Both the position numbers and the translations under genes were made by a program. 64,000 nt of DNA, taken from positions 186,001 to 250,000 of the forward strand of contig JAROAZ010000001.1 of assembly GCA_029432775.1 (NCBI GenBank), in the 5' to 3' direction. A model generated the notes under the pieces. That model was not told where the DNA came from and did no database searches. It saw nothing but the letters and a program-made list of their open reading frames with translations. Of the stretch, positions 34,457-43,296 are shown piece after piece (positions within the stretch are counted from its first letter, which is position 1; each line of letters starts with the position of its first letter). The DNA comes from Pontiellaceae bacterium B12227 (GTDB lineage: Bacteria > Verrucomicrobiota > Kiritimatiellia > Kiritimatiellales > Pontiellaceae).

Positions 34457-35884
34457 TTAGACCCCGTGCTCCACATACTGCTTCGTGACTGCCACAACCG
34501 TATCCAGACAGCTGCCGCACAGTCCGCCGGCATAGGTTGTTCCCATGACATCGCCAACGGTTTTCAGATTTTTTTCATCAATGGCGCGGCAGATGTCGCC
34601 CTTGGTAACATAATTGCAGAAACAGACAACGTCATCGTCTTCCAGCTCCAGCTCCACGTTGAGGGGCTGTCCAACCGGCGCCAGCAAATCGTGCGGGGTG
34701 GGAGGAAGGTCGCCTCCTGAATCGAGCGTCTTCCGGATTTTTTCGAACTCCGAAATCTCGCCCACGAGCACGGCGCCGATCAGTTTTTTCCAATCTTTGG
34801 AAATCAGCAGCTTTTTATAGACCCCTTGATCGAGGTCCATTTCATAGACAAAATCCACCTCATCCATCGTCAGGTGGGTCTCGCCGATACTGCCCACCTG
34901 CAGATCCAGCAATTTAAGACGGGAAGCCGGGGTTTTCGGTTCGAAGGTTTTGTTGATGTCGCCGAGATGAGCCGCCGCCGCTTCGGCCATGGCATAGCCG
35001 GGAGCCACCAGGCCGAACAGGGTGTTGTTATAAGAGGCGCATTCGCCGATGGCATAAATGTCGGGGTCGGACGTCTGAACCGAGTTGTTGATGGCAATTC
35101 CGCCTCGGGATCCGAGCTCAAGTCCGGCGGTGCGGGCCAGTTCATCATTGGGAATGATGCCGGTTGCAATAACCACCAGATCGGCCGGGGTGGATTCTCC
35201 GCTTTCATAAACCACCCGTTCCACTTTTCCGGTTCCTTCAATGGCCTGAACATGCTCATCCAGCCGCAGGTGGATGCCCAGCATTTCAACCTTTTCATCC
35301 AGCAGTCCGCCGGCGATTTCATCGAGCTGGCAGGCCATCAGAAAGGGCTCACGCTCCACAACCGTCGTTTCAAGGCCGAGCTCTCTGCAGGCTTCGGCTG
35401 CTTCAAGCCCGAGGAGTCCGCCGCCGATGATTACGGCACTGGATGCCTGGCGGCTCTCGTCACGAATGGCATAGACATCGTCTGAAGTGCGGTAGACGTG
35501 CACACCGGCAAGATCAGTGCCATCGATGTCGGGAACATGGGGGCGTGCGCCGGTGGCAATGACCAGTTTGTCGTAGGAATAGGATGTGCCGCCCTGGGTG
35601 GTCACGGTTTTATTCTCCCGATCAATGGAAACAGCCCGAGCCCCCAGCTTGAGCTGGATTTTATAGTAATTATACCAGCGGGACTCCGCCAGGATGAGGT
35701 CCGTGTCGCTTTTCCCGGTAAAGAGCGATGAAAGTGAAACGCGGTCGTAGGCCGGAATCAGTTCATCGCCGAGTACCGTAATGGCATACTGATGATGTGC
35801 ATCGTATGCCAACTGCTTTTCGCAGAAGCGAAAGCTGCTCATTCCATTACCGATTACAACAACCTGTTTTTTCATTTCCGACAT
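34457..35884 (-). CDS. NirB-like FAD-dependent oxidoreductase with BFD-type [2Fe-2S] domain
   Basis: 475 residues. N-terminal VVVIGNGMSSFRFCEKQ and SSAVIIGGGLLGLEAAEA are the FAD and NAD(P)H binding loops; YAIGECASYNN is the second FAD block. The C-terminal ~70 residues have VVCFCNYVTKGDICRAI and GGLCGSCLDTVVAV, the four Cys of a BFD-like [2Fe-2S] domain. This is the N-terminal half of assimilatory/NADH nitrite reductase NirB without the sulfite-reductase-like siroheme half, so it is probably a reductase partner for rubredoxin, a nitrite/sulfite protein or another acceptor. AAGGA sits five bases upstream of the start. A variant palindrome (34788-34802) is read as KDWK. Confidence 0.87.
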   Translation of the reverse strand: MSEMKKQVVVIGNGMSSFRFCEKQLAYDAHHQYAITVLGDELIPAYDRVSLSSLFTGKSDTDLILAESRWYNYYKIQLKLGARAVSIDRENKTVTTQGGTSYSYDKLVIATGARPHVPDIDGTDLAGVHVYRTSDDVYAIRDESRQASSAVIIGGGLLGLEAAEACRELGLETTVVEREPFLMACQLDEIAGGLLDEKVEMLGIHLRLDEHVQAIEGTGKVERVVYESGESTPADLVVIATGIIPNDELARTAGLELGSRGGIAINNSVQTSDPDIYAIGECASYNNTLFGLVAPGYAMAEAAAAHLGDINKTFEPKTPASRLKLLDLQVGSIGETHLTMDEVDFVYEMDLDQGVYKKLLISKDWKKLIGAVLVGEISEFEKIRKTLDSGGDLPPTPHDLLAPVGQPLNVELELEDDDVVCFCNYVTKGDICRAIDEKNLKTVGDVMGTTYAGGLCGSCLDTVVAVTKQYVEHGV

Positions 35885-36005
35885 AAACTTCCTTAATTAA
35901 TACTAAAATGGTCCGAAATATGTAGCGAAGAAGAGGGGAGGTGTCGACCAGTTGTTTACTTTTTGTTGTTGGCGTTGCCGAGGCTTTGTCGCATCTTTTG
36001 CCGTC

Positions 36006-37127
36006 ATGACCGGTTTATACATCCATGTCCCCCTGTGTGAAAAGCGCTGCCGCTACTGCGACTTCTATAAGGTTACGCCGGGCGAAGTGGACAGTATGGA
36101 CCTCTATCTCCAATGCCTGGAAATCGAGCTGCGGAGGCTGCCCGGCGATTTTGCCCCGGATACCGTTTTTATCGGGGGCGGAACGCCGACTGCCCTGAGC
36201 CCGGCGGAATACAGCCGGCTGCTGGAATCGTTGCATCGCCGCATCAATCTGTCTGAGGTGGTCGAATTCAGCAGCGAAGCGAATCCCGGCACGCTGACGC
36301 CGGAAAAACTGGCGGTTATGAAAGCGGGCGGTGTGAACCGGGTATCCATCGGCGTGCAGTCGTTTAATCCGCGGGCACTTCAGCTGCTCGGGCGCATACA
36401 CAATGCGAAAGAAGCGATCGAAGGTTATCACCTGCTGCGTGAAGCCGGTTTTGACAATGTGAATATTGACCTGATTCAGAGTATACCGGGTATGACTTCG
36501 GACGAAGTGCTGGCGGATGCCCTGAAGGTCGCGGAACTCGGGCCTGAGCATATTTCTTTCTATAATCTTATCTACGAGCCGGGCACCCCGCTGACCGAGG
36601 CCCGGGACAAAGGTCTTGTAATTCCTCCGGATGAGGATGAAGAAGCCGATAACTATTTCGCGGTTAAAGCGGTTCTTGAAAACGCCGGCTACGGACACTA
36701 CGAAACCTCCAACTTTTCCAAAGGCGGTAAAGAATGCCGGCATAATGTACTTTACTGGCAGGGTGGGGAATATTTCGGGTGCGGACCTTCCGGGCATTCC
36801 CACTGGCATGGAAAACGATTCGGTAACATCGCGGACCTGGATCGCTACTGCAACCGGCTGCTGAAGGAGGAGAATCCGTTTGACGAGATTGAGTTTCTGA
36901 CAAAAGAGGAAAAGGCGCGCGAAACGCTCGTGATGTGGTTGCGCCTGACGAACGGATTCAATCTGGACGAGTTTAAACGGGTTTCCGGGTTTTGTGCCTA
37001 TGACCTGTGCGGCGCGGGGATTGAATCGATGATAGAAGAAAAGCTGCTTCAATGCGTTGAAAACAGGCTATCGTTAACGCCCAATGCGCTGTTTGTGAGC
37101 AATGCCGTCTTCTCTGCGCTGCTTTAA
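36006..37127 (+). CDS. hemW: HemW-like radical SAM heme chaperone
   Basis: 373 residues from ATG 36006 (MTGLYIHVPLCEKRCRYCDF). The CxxxCxxC motif binds the SAM [4Fe-4S] cluster. FIGGGTPTALSP, RVSIGVQSFNPRALQLLGR, and ISFYNLIYEPGTPL are standard HemN/HemW blocks, and the C-terminal HemN_C-like helix region is present. The phenylalanine-free N-terminus and its length fit HemW (heme insertion into respiratory enzymes) better than true HemN, which is longer and has an extended N-terminal region. No heme-synthesis gene is adjacent. Confidence 0.92.
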   Translation: MTGLYIHVPLCEKRCRYCDFYKVTPGEVDSMDLYLQCLEIELRRLPGDFAPDTVFIGGGTPTALSPAEYSRLLESLHRRINLSEVVEFSSEANPGTLTPEKLAVMKAGGVNRVSIGVQSFNPRALQLLGRIHNAKEAIEGYHLLREAGFDNVNIDLIQSIPGMTSDEVLADALKVAELGPEHISFYNLIYEPGTPLTEARDKGLVIPPDEDEEADNYFAVKAVLENAGYGHYETSNFSKGGKECRHNVLYWQGGEYFGCGPSGHSHWHGKRFGNIADLDRYCNRLLKEENPFDEIEFLTKEEKARETLVMWLRLTNGFNLDEFKRVSGFCAYDLCGAGIESMIEEKLLQCVENRLSLTPNALFVSNAVFSALL

Positions 37128-37258
37128 AAACCGCAACATGTTGTGTATTAGCAGGAAAAAAGGCGCATTTAGTCTTGCAAAGCGGACGGGAATCCTTAGA
37201 TTAGCGCGCTCTTATTGATCAGAGAGAATTTTGAAAACAGATTACCGAGGTATTTGAG

Positions 37259-37489
37259 ATGTCTAGAAAATGTGCAGTTACCGGAAAGAAAACCATCGTG
37301 GGACGTCGTATCGTCCGTAAAGGTTTGGCCAAGAAAAAAGGCGGAATCGGTCTTCACGTGACCAGCGCAACCAAGCGCACCTTCAAGCCGAACCTGCAGC
37401 GCGTTCGCATCCGCACCGAAAACGGTACGGTTAAGCGCGTTTGGGTTTCCGCGAAGGCTCTGCGTTCCGGCGCAGTTAAGAAAGCTTAA
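37259..37489 (+). CDS. rpmB: 50S ribosomal protein L28
   Basis: 76 residues, highly basic, starting MSRKCAVTGKKTIVGRRIVR. HVTSATKRTFKPNLQRVRI and the closing VWVSAKALRSGAVKKA are typical L28. It lacks the CxxC pairs of zinc-binding L28 forms. Single-gene unit with its own palindrome and terminator downstream. Confidence 0.97.
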   Translation: MSRKCAVTGKKTIVGRRIVRKGLAKKKGGIGLHVTSATKRTFKPNLQRVRIRTENGTVKRVWVSAKALRSGAVKKA

Positions 37490-37491
37490 GT

Positions 37492-37506
37492 TTCCAATCA
37501 TTGGAA
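37492..37506. repeat. 15-bp palindrome TTCCAATCATTGGAA
   Basis: Exact copy two bases after the rpmB stop and just before its terminator. Confidence 0.95.
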
Positions 37507-37514
37507 ATTGCAAA

Positions 37515-37542
37515 GCCGTCCCGGTTCGGGGCGGTTTTTTTT
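37515..37542 (+). terminator. Rho-independent terminator of rpmB
   Basis: GCCGTCCCG, a four-base loop, GGGGCGG and eight T residues. Strong stem with a long T-run. Confidence 0.9.
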
Positions 37543-37732
37543 GTATCCGGGCGTTGAGGATTTCTTGCTCTCAATCCCTTCCTGATCGTAATCCTGCTCC
37601 TGATCGTAATCTCCTGTTATCCACTTAAAGCCGGTACCAGCTTCGCGGTAGTCGGGATTTATGCTGACGTGCGGGGAGGTGTGGTGCTCAGAGAGCGGGA
37701 TTACGTAAGATAAGGAGAAAGGGCTGAGGGCA

Positions 37733-37760
37733 CAAAAAAAGCCCCGTCCAAAGACGGGGC
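37733..37760 (-). terminator. Rho-independent terminator of rpsN
   Basis: On the minus strand: GCCCCGTC, a short loop, GACGGGGC and seven T residues. It lies 27 bases beyond the rpsN stop. Confidence 0.93.
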
Positions 37761-37786
37761 GCGAGTCGTTTCAACAAATTGGGAAA

Positions 37787-38092
37787 TTACCAGCTGGCCT
37801 TTGTCATTCCCGGGATCTTACCTTGCGAAGCCATTTCGCGAAGTGTGATACGGGAGAGGCCGAATTTGCGGTATACCGCGTGCGGACGTCCTGTGACGGA
37901 GCAGCGATTCATAATGCGATTCGGGTTTGCATCGAGCGGCAGCGAGCGAAGCTTGCGTACAGCAGCCATGCGATCAGCAGGGGCCGTTTCCGGGTCACTG
38001 ATGATTTTTTTAAGTTCCATGCGCTTCGGGTAGAGCTTTGCAGCCATTGCGATGCGCTTTTGGTTTTTAACTACTTTGCTTTTTTTAGCCAT
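37787..38092 (-). CDS. rpsN: 30S ribosomal protein S14 (long, zinc-free form)
   Basis: 101 residues, starting [18 protein letters not shown]. The C-terminal [40 protein letters not shown] (in pieces) is diagnostic. This is the roughly 100-residue S14 without the CxxC pairs of the short form, and it lies outside the spc ribosomal operon, opposite to rpmB. Such pairs of unlinked L28/S14 genes are common in zinc-independent ribosomal protein sets. Confidence 0.97.
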   Translation of the reverse strand: MAKKSKVVKNQKRIAMAAKLYPKRMELKKIISDPETAPADRMAAVRKLRSLPLDANPNRIMNRCSVTGRPHAVYRKFGLSRITLREMASQGKIPGMTKASW

Positions 38093-38301
38093 AAATTCTT
38101 AGTTCCTTTTGTTGAAAGACCCGTGGATAAAACATAAATGGGGTGGCCCACGCAACACAAATAGTTATAAAAAAAGCCCGTTGCATCACTTTTTTTACCG
38201 TCTGTTTGGGTACCCATGTTCTTTTAGTCTTGAATGCGTATCAGCAAACCGTATTTTTACGCGCAACGAAACGAAATAAGAAAGCATAGGAAAATTATAA
38301 T

Positions 38302-39591
38302 ATGTCTAAAATCAAAGATCTTGGCTCGGCACAACTGATATACAACAACCAGACCATAGACCTTCCAGTCTTCGAAGGGTCTGAACATGAAAAAGCAGTC
38401 GACATCCGTGCACTTCGCAAAGAAACCGGGATGATCACATATGACCCCGGCTTCGTAAACACCGGATGCTGTAAGAGTGATATTACTTATATCGATGGTG
38501 AAGCCGGCATTCTGCGGTATCGCGGATACGATATTAATGAACTTGCCGAGCAGTGCGAATTTGTGGATGTGGCCTATTTGCTGGTTCACGGCACGTTGCC
38601 AACCCAGGAACAGCATAATGAATTCTCTGCCAACCTGAATCTGCACTCACTGCTGCATGAAGATATGCGTCACTTCTTTGATGCGTATCCGGATCATGCC
38701 CATCCGATGGCCACTCTTTCGGCTATGGCAGTTTCTCTGTCGACCTTCTACCCGGAACTGGAAGACAGCAGCATTCAGGAAAATATTGACTTCAAAGTGA
38801 CTCGACTCCTTTCGAAAATGCGCACCGCAGCCGCATTTGCCTATAAGAAGTCGATCGGCCATCCCATTGTCTACCCGCGTCATGATCTGAAATATTGCGA
38901 AAACTTCATTAATATGATGTTCCGCACGCCGGTAAATAATTATGAAGTGGATCCGGTGGTTGCCACCGCCCTGAATAAACTGCTGATTCTGCACGCAGAC
39001 CACGAACAGAACTGTTCGGCATCTGTTGTGAAAATGGTCGGAAGTGCGGGAGCCAATCTTTATGCCTCTATTTCCGCAGGCATCTGTGCTCTGTGGGGAC
39101 CGCTGCATGGCGGCGCCAACCAGCACGTAATCGAAATGCTGGATCGGATTATTGCGGAAGATGGCGGCGATGTTAAGCGGGTGATTGAGCGCGCCAAGGA
39201 CAAGAGCGATCCGTTCCGCCTGATGGGCGTCGGGCACCGCGTTTATAAGTCGTACGATCCGCGGGCCAAAGTGGCCAAGCAGATGTGCAAGGATGTGCTG
39301 GAGAAGCTCGGCGTTAATGATCCGCTGGTGGATCTGGCGCAGGAGCTGGAAGAAGCTGTTCTGGCCGATGACTACTTTGCAGAACGCAGTCTTTATCCGA
39401 ATATCGATTTCTATACCGGCCTGACGTACCGCGCCATGGGCATCCCGACAGATATGTTTACCGTGATGTTTGCTATTGGACGCATGCCGGGATGGATTGC
39501 CCAGTGGCTGGAAATGCGGGATGATCCGCATGGACGCATTGGACGGCCGCGTCAGATTTACACGGGGCATACACAGCGCCCGGTTAATTAG
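38302..39591 (+). CDS. gltA: Citrate synthase
   Basis: 429 residues, the type II hexameric-like form. Family blocks are GILRYRGYDINELAE, LHADHEQNCSASVVKMVGSAGANLY (in part), GPLHGGANQHVIEML with the catalytic His, MGVGHRVYKSYDPRAK with a second catalytic His, and a final FDIDFYTGL-like NIDFYTGLTYRAMGIP with the catalytic Asp. Condenses oxaloacetate and acetyl-CoA. A roughly 200-base upstream gap holds its promoter and an A-/T-flanked hairpin near 38165. Confidence 0.96.
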   Translation: MSKIKDLGSAQLIYNNQTIDLPVFEGSEHEKAVDIRALRKETGMITYDPGFVNTGCCKSDITYIDGEAGILRYRGYDINELAEQCEFVDVAYLLVHGTLPTQEQHNEFSANLNLHSLLHEDMRHFFDAYPDHAHPMATLSAMAVSLSTFYPELEDSSIQENIDFKVTRLLSKMRTAAAFAYKKSIGHPIVYPRHDLKYCENFINMMFRTPVNNYEVDPVVATALNKLLILHADHEQNCSASVVKMVGSAGANLYASISAGICALWGPLHGGANQHVIEMLDRIIAEDGGDVKRVIERAKDKSDPFRLMGVGHRVYKSYDPRAKVAKQMCKDVLEKLGVNDPLVDLAQELEEAVLADDYFAERSLYPNIDFYTGLTYRAMGIPTDMFTVMFAIGRMPGWIAQWLEMRDDPHGRIGRPRQIYTGHTQRPVN

Positions 39592-39601
39592 CAGGACGAG
39601 T

Positions 39602-40000
39602 ATGAGCAAAAACAGAATCAACGGCCGCGTCGAACGTGACGCGGTCGAACTGAGCTTCCTTCAGAAGGTCAGCGAGCGGCTTCCGGAAGACATTGAGATC
39701 CTGCAGGCATTGGCGGATCTCTATACAAAAACCGGGAACTTTCAGAAAGGCCTGGAGATCGATCTGAAGCTGAGTCATCAGCTTCCGAACGATGATCTGG
39801 TCTGGTATAATCTGGGTTGTTCGTATTCGCTGGTGAATCGACCTGATGCCGCCTTTGAAGCGCTCACCAAATCCGTCGAACTTGGTTATGGAGATTATGA
39901 TTGGATGAAAACCGATCCGGACCTCAATAACCTGCATGCCGACCCGCGTTTTGAGTCTTTGCTGAGCTGGCTTTATACAACCTGTAACGAAGAAGAGTAG
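39602..40000 (+). CDS. Small TPR-like protein
   Basis: 132 residues from ATG 39602, ten bases after the gltA stop. The region LADLYTKTGNFQKGLEIDLKLS and VWYNLGCSYSLVNRPDAAFEALTKSVELGY are tetratricopeptide helices, about two and a half repeats. The C-terminal DPDLNNLHADPRFESLL is a common ending of TPR proteins. No signal peptide. Likely a protein-protein interaction module co-expressed with gltA; partner unknown. Confidence 0.85.
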   Translation: MSKNRINGRVERDAVELSFLQKVSERLPEDIEILQALADLYTKTGNFQKGLEIDLKLSHQLPNDDLVWYNLGCSYSLVNRPDAAFEALTKSVELGYGDYDWMKTDPDLNNLHADPRFESLLSWLYTTCNEEE

Positions 40001-40067
40001 ACCGATTTTCAACCATTGGAAAAAAGGGGCGACTTTTCGTCGGGGTTTGCTACATTCGCCGCTTCTT

Positions 40068-40082
40068 TTCCAATGTTTGGAA
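40068..40082. repeat. Variant 15-bp palindrome TTCCAATGTTTGGAA
   Basis: One mismatch from canonical, 20 bases before the LbH gene. A shortened copy (TTCAACCATTGGAA) lies at 40008-40021, just behind the TPR gene stop, so the short gap carries two. Confidence 0.85.
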
Positions 40083-40101
40083 ACATTTTCGGAGTTATAG
40101 G

Positions 40102-41247
40102 ATGCGCAGAATATCAGACTGGAAGAACGCAGGCGTCTACATCGGTAACGACGTGGACTGCTCCTGCATTGCTCCGGATGTCATCATTCATCCCGGAAGC
40201 CGCATTCTGGGAGCTGCAACCTCGATCGGCCCGGGCTGTGTGCTGGGCGCAGAGGCTCCTGTTGTTCTGGAAAACTGTCAGCTGGGGCGCTCTGTCGATC
40301 TGAAAGGCGGCTTTCATTCAGGCGCCGTTTTTTTTGACGGTGCCAATATGGGAAGCGGAGCACACGTCCGCGCCGGAACCATTCTGGAAGAAGAGGCGAA
40401 CGGGGCGCATGCCGTGGGCCTCAAGCAGACCATTCTGCTGCCGTTTGTGACCTGTGGAAGCCTCATCAACTTCTGTGATGTGCTGATGGCCGGCGGAACC
40501 AGTCGCAAGGATCATTCCGAAGTCGGCTCTTCCTATGTGCACTTCAACTTTACTCCTCACCAGGACAAAGCCACGGCATCCCTGCTGGGCGATGTGCCCA
40601 ACGGCGTCTTTCTGGATAAGAAACCAATCTTTCTCGGCGGACAGGGAGGGCTCGTCGGGCCATCCAGAATAACGTATGGGTCGGTAGTTGCGGCCGGAGG
40701 AATCTGTCGTGAAGACATCGTAACGGAAAATCAGCTGCTGATTCCGGCTATGCCTCCTGCCGGGGCCCGATCTTACGAACTGGGAGTTTACCGGCGTGCG
40801 GACCGGCTGATTAAAAACAACCTGCTTTATATTGGAAACATTCTGGCCCTGCGGGAATGGTACCGCCATGTGCGCCCGCTCTTTATTCGCGGTATCTTTG
40901 ATCAGGCCGTGCTGGACGGCGGCCTGAAGAATCTTGAACTGGTTCTGAAGGAGCGCATCAAGCGCCTCGGCAACCTTGCCGGCAAGTTTGAAAAATCCTT
41001 CCAATGGTTGGAAGCCAACAGCGGCAAACCGAACGAGATTGAAGACCAGAAGCGCTTTCACGCGACCTGGCCGGAAATACAGCGCGCCATCGAGTCCGCG
41101 GAATTCCAACCCGGAAACGTTTTCCAATCATTGGAACCGGGCGAATCGTATATTAAAACCATTCAGTCACTGGAGCCCTCCGCACGGGAGCCGGGAAAGC
41201 AGTGGATGCAATCCATCGTAGATTTTGTTGAACAACTCTGGAGCTAG
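40102..41247 (+). CDS. Left-handed beta-helix (GlmU-like hexapeptide) protein
   Basis: 381 residues. The first ~240 residues are hexapeptide repeats of the left-handed beta-helix type (IGNDVDCSCIAPDVIIHPGS, ILGAATSIGPGCVLGAE, FFDGANMGSGAHVRAGTIL). The remainder is helical and charged. Related proteins are annotated as 'UDP-N-acetylglucosamine pyrophosphorylase-like' acyltransferase-fold proteins, but the pyrophosphorylase domain is absent here. Position just before glmM (five-base gap) suggests a role in amino-sugar nucleotide synthesis, an inference. Two palindromes (40999, 41122) are translated in its helical part as FQWLE and FQSLE. Confidence 0.82.
   Translation: MRRISDWKNAGVYIGNDVDCSCIAPDVIIHPGSRILGAATSIGPGCVLGAEAPVVLENCQLGRSVDLKGGFHSGAVFFDGANMGSGAHVRAGTILEEEANGAHAVGLKQTILLPFVTCGSLINFCDVLMAGGTSRKDHSEVGSSYVHFNFTPHQDKATASLLGDVPNGVFLDKKPIFLGGQGGLVGPSRITYGSVVAAGGICREDIVTENQLLIPAMPPAGARSYELGVYRRADRLIKNNLLYIGNILALREWYRHVRPLFIRGIFDQAVLDGGLKNLELVLKERIKRLGNLAGKFEKSFQWLEANSGKPNEIEDQKRFHATWPEIQRAIESAEFQPGNVFQSLEPGESYIKTIQSLEPSAREPGKQWMQSIVDFVEQLWS
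40999..41013. repeat. Variant 15-bp palindrome TTCCAATGGTTGGAA
   Basis: One mismatch from canonical; translated as FQWLE in the LbH gene. Confidence 0.85.
41122..41136. repeat. 15-bp palindrome TTCCAATCATTGGAA (in LbH gene)
   Basis: Exact copy, translated as FQSLE near the C-terminus of the LbH protein. Confidence 0.95.
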
Positions 41248-41252
41248 AAATT

Positions 41253-42614
41253 ATGGGAAAACTTTTCGGAACCGACGGCATACGCGGCATGGCAAACGAG
41301 GGCAATATGACTGCGGAGATGGCTCTGCAGGTCGGGCGCGCGCTGGCATACACCTGTAAGGAATATCACCGGGAACATGGAACTCGCCCGCGGATTATCA
41401 TAGGTAAGGACACTCGGTTGAGTGGCTATATGCTGGAAAATGCACTCACGGCCGGAATTACCTCCATGGGGGTGGATGTGCTGCTGCTGGGCCCGATTCC
41501 CACGCCTGCAGTTGCATTTATCACGCAGAGCATGCGGGCTGATGCCGGGATTATGATCTCTGCGTCACACAACCCTTACTTTGATAACGGAATCAAGATC
41601 TTCGGCCGTACAGGATATAAACTTCCGGATGAGATGGAAGCTGAAATTGAAGAGCTGGTGCTGAGCGGCCGCATAAACAATATCCGCGCGGTTGCGATGG
41701 AAGTGGGAAAAGCGAAGCGAATTGATGATGCCATGGGGCGTTATATCGAGTTTTGCAAAAACACTTTCCCGGACGACCTGACGCTTGATGGCATGAAAGT
41801 GGTGCTGGACTGCTCGAATGGAGCCACCTACAAATGCGCTCCACTCATTTTTTCTGAATTAGGGGCGGATGTGACGACCATTCATGCCTCTCCGGATGGC
41901 ATGAATATCAACGAGAATTGCGGTTCGCAGCATACGCAGGACCTGCAGACGAAGGTGAAGGGTCTCAATGCTGACATCGGACTGGCATTTGATGGCGATG
42001 GCGATCGTTTGATTGCGGTGGATGAAACCGGCGCCGAGCTGACCGGCGATCAGATTATGGCGATCTGCGCCCAGGCCTATAAGGACAGCGGAGATCTTAA
42101 AAACAATCTCGTAGTGGCAACGGTTATGAGTAATGTGGGCTTCCATGCCGCTATGCGGGAGCTTGATGTTGAGGTTGAGGTGGCCGGTGTGGGCGACCGT
42201 CTCGTGCTTGAACTGATGAAACAAAAAGATGCGGTTCTCGGTGGTGAAGATTCCGGGCATATGATCTTCCTCGACTGCCATACGACGGGCGATGGCATTG
42301 TGTCCGCTCTGAAACTTGTGAACACACTGAAGCAGTCCGGCGCAAACCTTTCGGAACTGGCGAAGGTAATGACTCCGTTCCCGCAGAAGCTTATCAATAT
42401 TGATGTGAATGAAAAACCTCCCATTGAGGAGGTGCCTGCGCTGATGGCGGCCATTCAGGAGGCTGAAGCCGAACTGGGAGAAGACGGGCGCGTTCTGATC
42501 CGTTATTCCGGCACACAGCCGATGTGCCGCGTGATGGTTGAAGGTCCGACAGAGGATCAGACCAACGCCATCGCCGAGCGCCTTGCCGGCGTTGTTACGG
42601 AAGTGCTGGGTTAA
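41253..42614 (+). CDS. glmM: Phosphoglucosamine mutase
   Basis: 453 residues, converts glucosamine-6-phosphate to glucosamine-1-phosphate for cell-wall precursors. KLFGTDGIRGMAN opens the protein; MISASHNPYFDNGIKIFG carries the phosphorylated Ser (S105). LAFDGDGDRLIAVDE binds the metal, GGEDSGHMI and RYSGTQPMCRVMVEG are the substrate/phosphate loops. Length typical. The stop overlaps the lolD start by one base, so the genes are coupled. Confidence 0.96.
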   Translation: MGKLFGTDGIRGMANEGNMTAEMALQVGRALAYTCKEYHREHGTRPRIIIGKDTRLSGYMLENALTAGITSMGVDVLLLGPIPTPAVAFITQSMRADAGIMISASHNPYFDNGIKIFGRTGYKLPDEMEAEIEELVLSGRINNIRAVAMEVGKAKRIDDAMGRYIEFCKNTFPDDLTLDGMKVVLDCSNGATYKCAPLIFSELGADVTTIHASPDGMNINENCGSQHTQDLQTKVKGLNADIGLAFDGDGDRLIAVDETGAELTGDQIMAICAQAYKDSGDLKNNLVVATVMSNVGFHAAMRELDVEVEVAGVGDRLVLELMKQKDAVLGGEDSGHMIFLDCHTTGDGIVSALKLVNTLKQSGANLSELAKVMTPFPQKLINIDVNEKPPIEEVPALMAAIQEAEAELGEDGRVLIRYSGTQPMCRVMVEGPTEDQTNAIAERLAGVVTEVLG

Positions 42615-43282
42615 TGGGCGCAATTCTTACAGCTGAAAATATCGAACGTATTTACCGGGTCGGAAAAACCGATCTACCTGTTTTGAAGGGCGTCTCTCTG
42701 GAGGTCAATCTGGGCGAAACGCTTGCGGTTATGGGGGAAAGCGGGTCCGGAAAAAGCACCTTGCTGCACGTACTTGGGGGCCTGGACAAACCGAAGTCGG
42801 GAAAAGTTCAGTTCAACGGCCAGAGTGTTTACGACATGTCGCAAGCCCGTCTGGCGCGTTTCCGTTCAGCCAACGTAGGCTATGTTTTTCAATCGTTCCA
42901 TCTGCTTCCGGAATTGGACATTGTTGAAAATGTGGCTCTTCCGGCCATGGCGACCGGTTCCAGAAAAGATGCAAAGGTTCGGGCCACCGAACTTTTGAGC
43001 GAAGTGGGATTAGCGGAGCGGGTGGGGCACCGGCCCCAGGAACTGTCCGGCGGAGAGCAGCAGCGCGTGGCCATTGCGCGTGCGCTGATGAATGAGCCGG
43101 ATATTATTTTTGCAGATGAACCCACTGGAAATCTGGACTCCAAAACGGGTGAAAAAGTATTGAATTATTTGTTTCAACTGATCGAGGCGAGGAGGCATAC
43201 TCTCGTGCTCGTTACTCATAGTCAGGAAGTTGCTTCCCGCTGTTCGCGTGAATTGTTCCTGAAAGATGGGCTTTTAATTTAG
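42614..43282 (+). CDS. lolD: LolD-like ABC transporter ATP-binding protein
   Basis: 222 residues. Walker [14 protein letters not shown]-loop region [17 protein letters not shown], signature [15 protein letters not shown], Walker [17 protein letters not shown] and switch THSQEVA are all intact. The family is LolD/MacB/FtsE-type; the '[11 protein letters not shown]' and 'GLDKPKSG' blocks favour lipoprotein release (LolD). No LolC/E permease is adjacent, so the partner is elsewhere or the assignment is only to the family. Coupled to glmM by a one-base overlap. Confidence 0.85.
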   Translation: MGAILTAENIERIYRVGKTDLPVLKGVSLEVNLGETLAVMGESGSGKSTLLHVLGGLDKPKSGKVQFNGQSVYDMSQARLARFRSANVGYVFQSFHLLPELDIVENVALPAMATGSRKDAKVRATELLSEVGLAERVGHRPQELSGGEQQRVAIARALMNEPDIIFADEPTGNLDSKTGEKVLNYLFQLIEARRHTLVLVTHSQEVASRCSRELFLKDGLLI

Positions 43283-43296
43283 ATAAGGTATCACGA

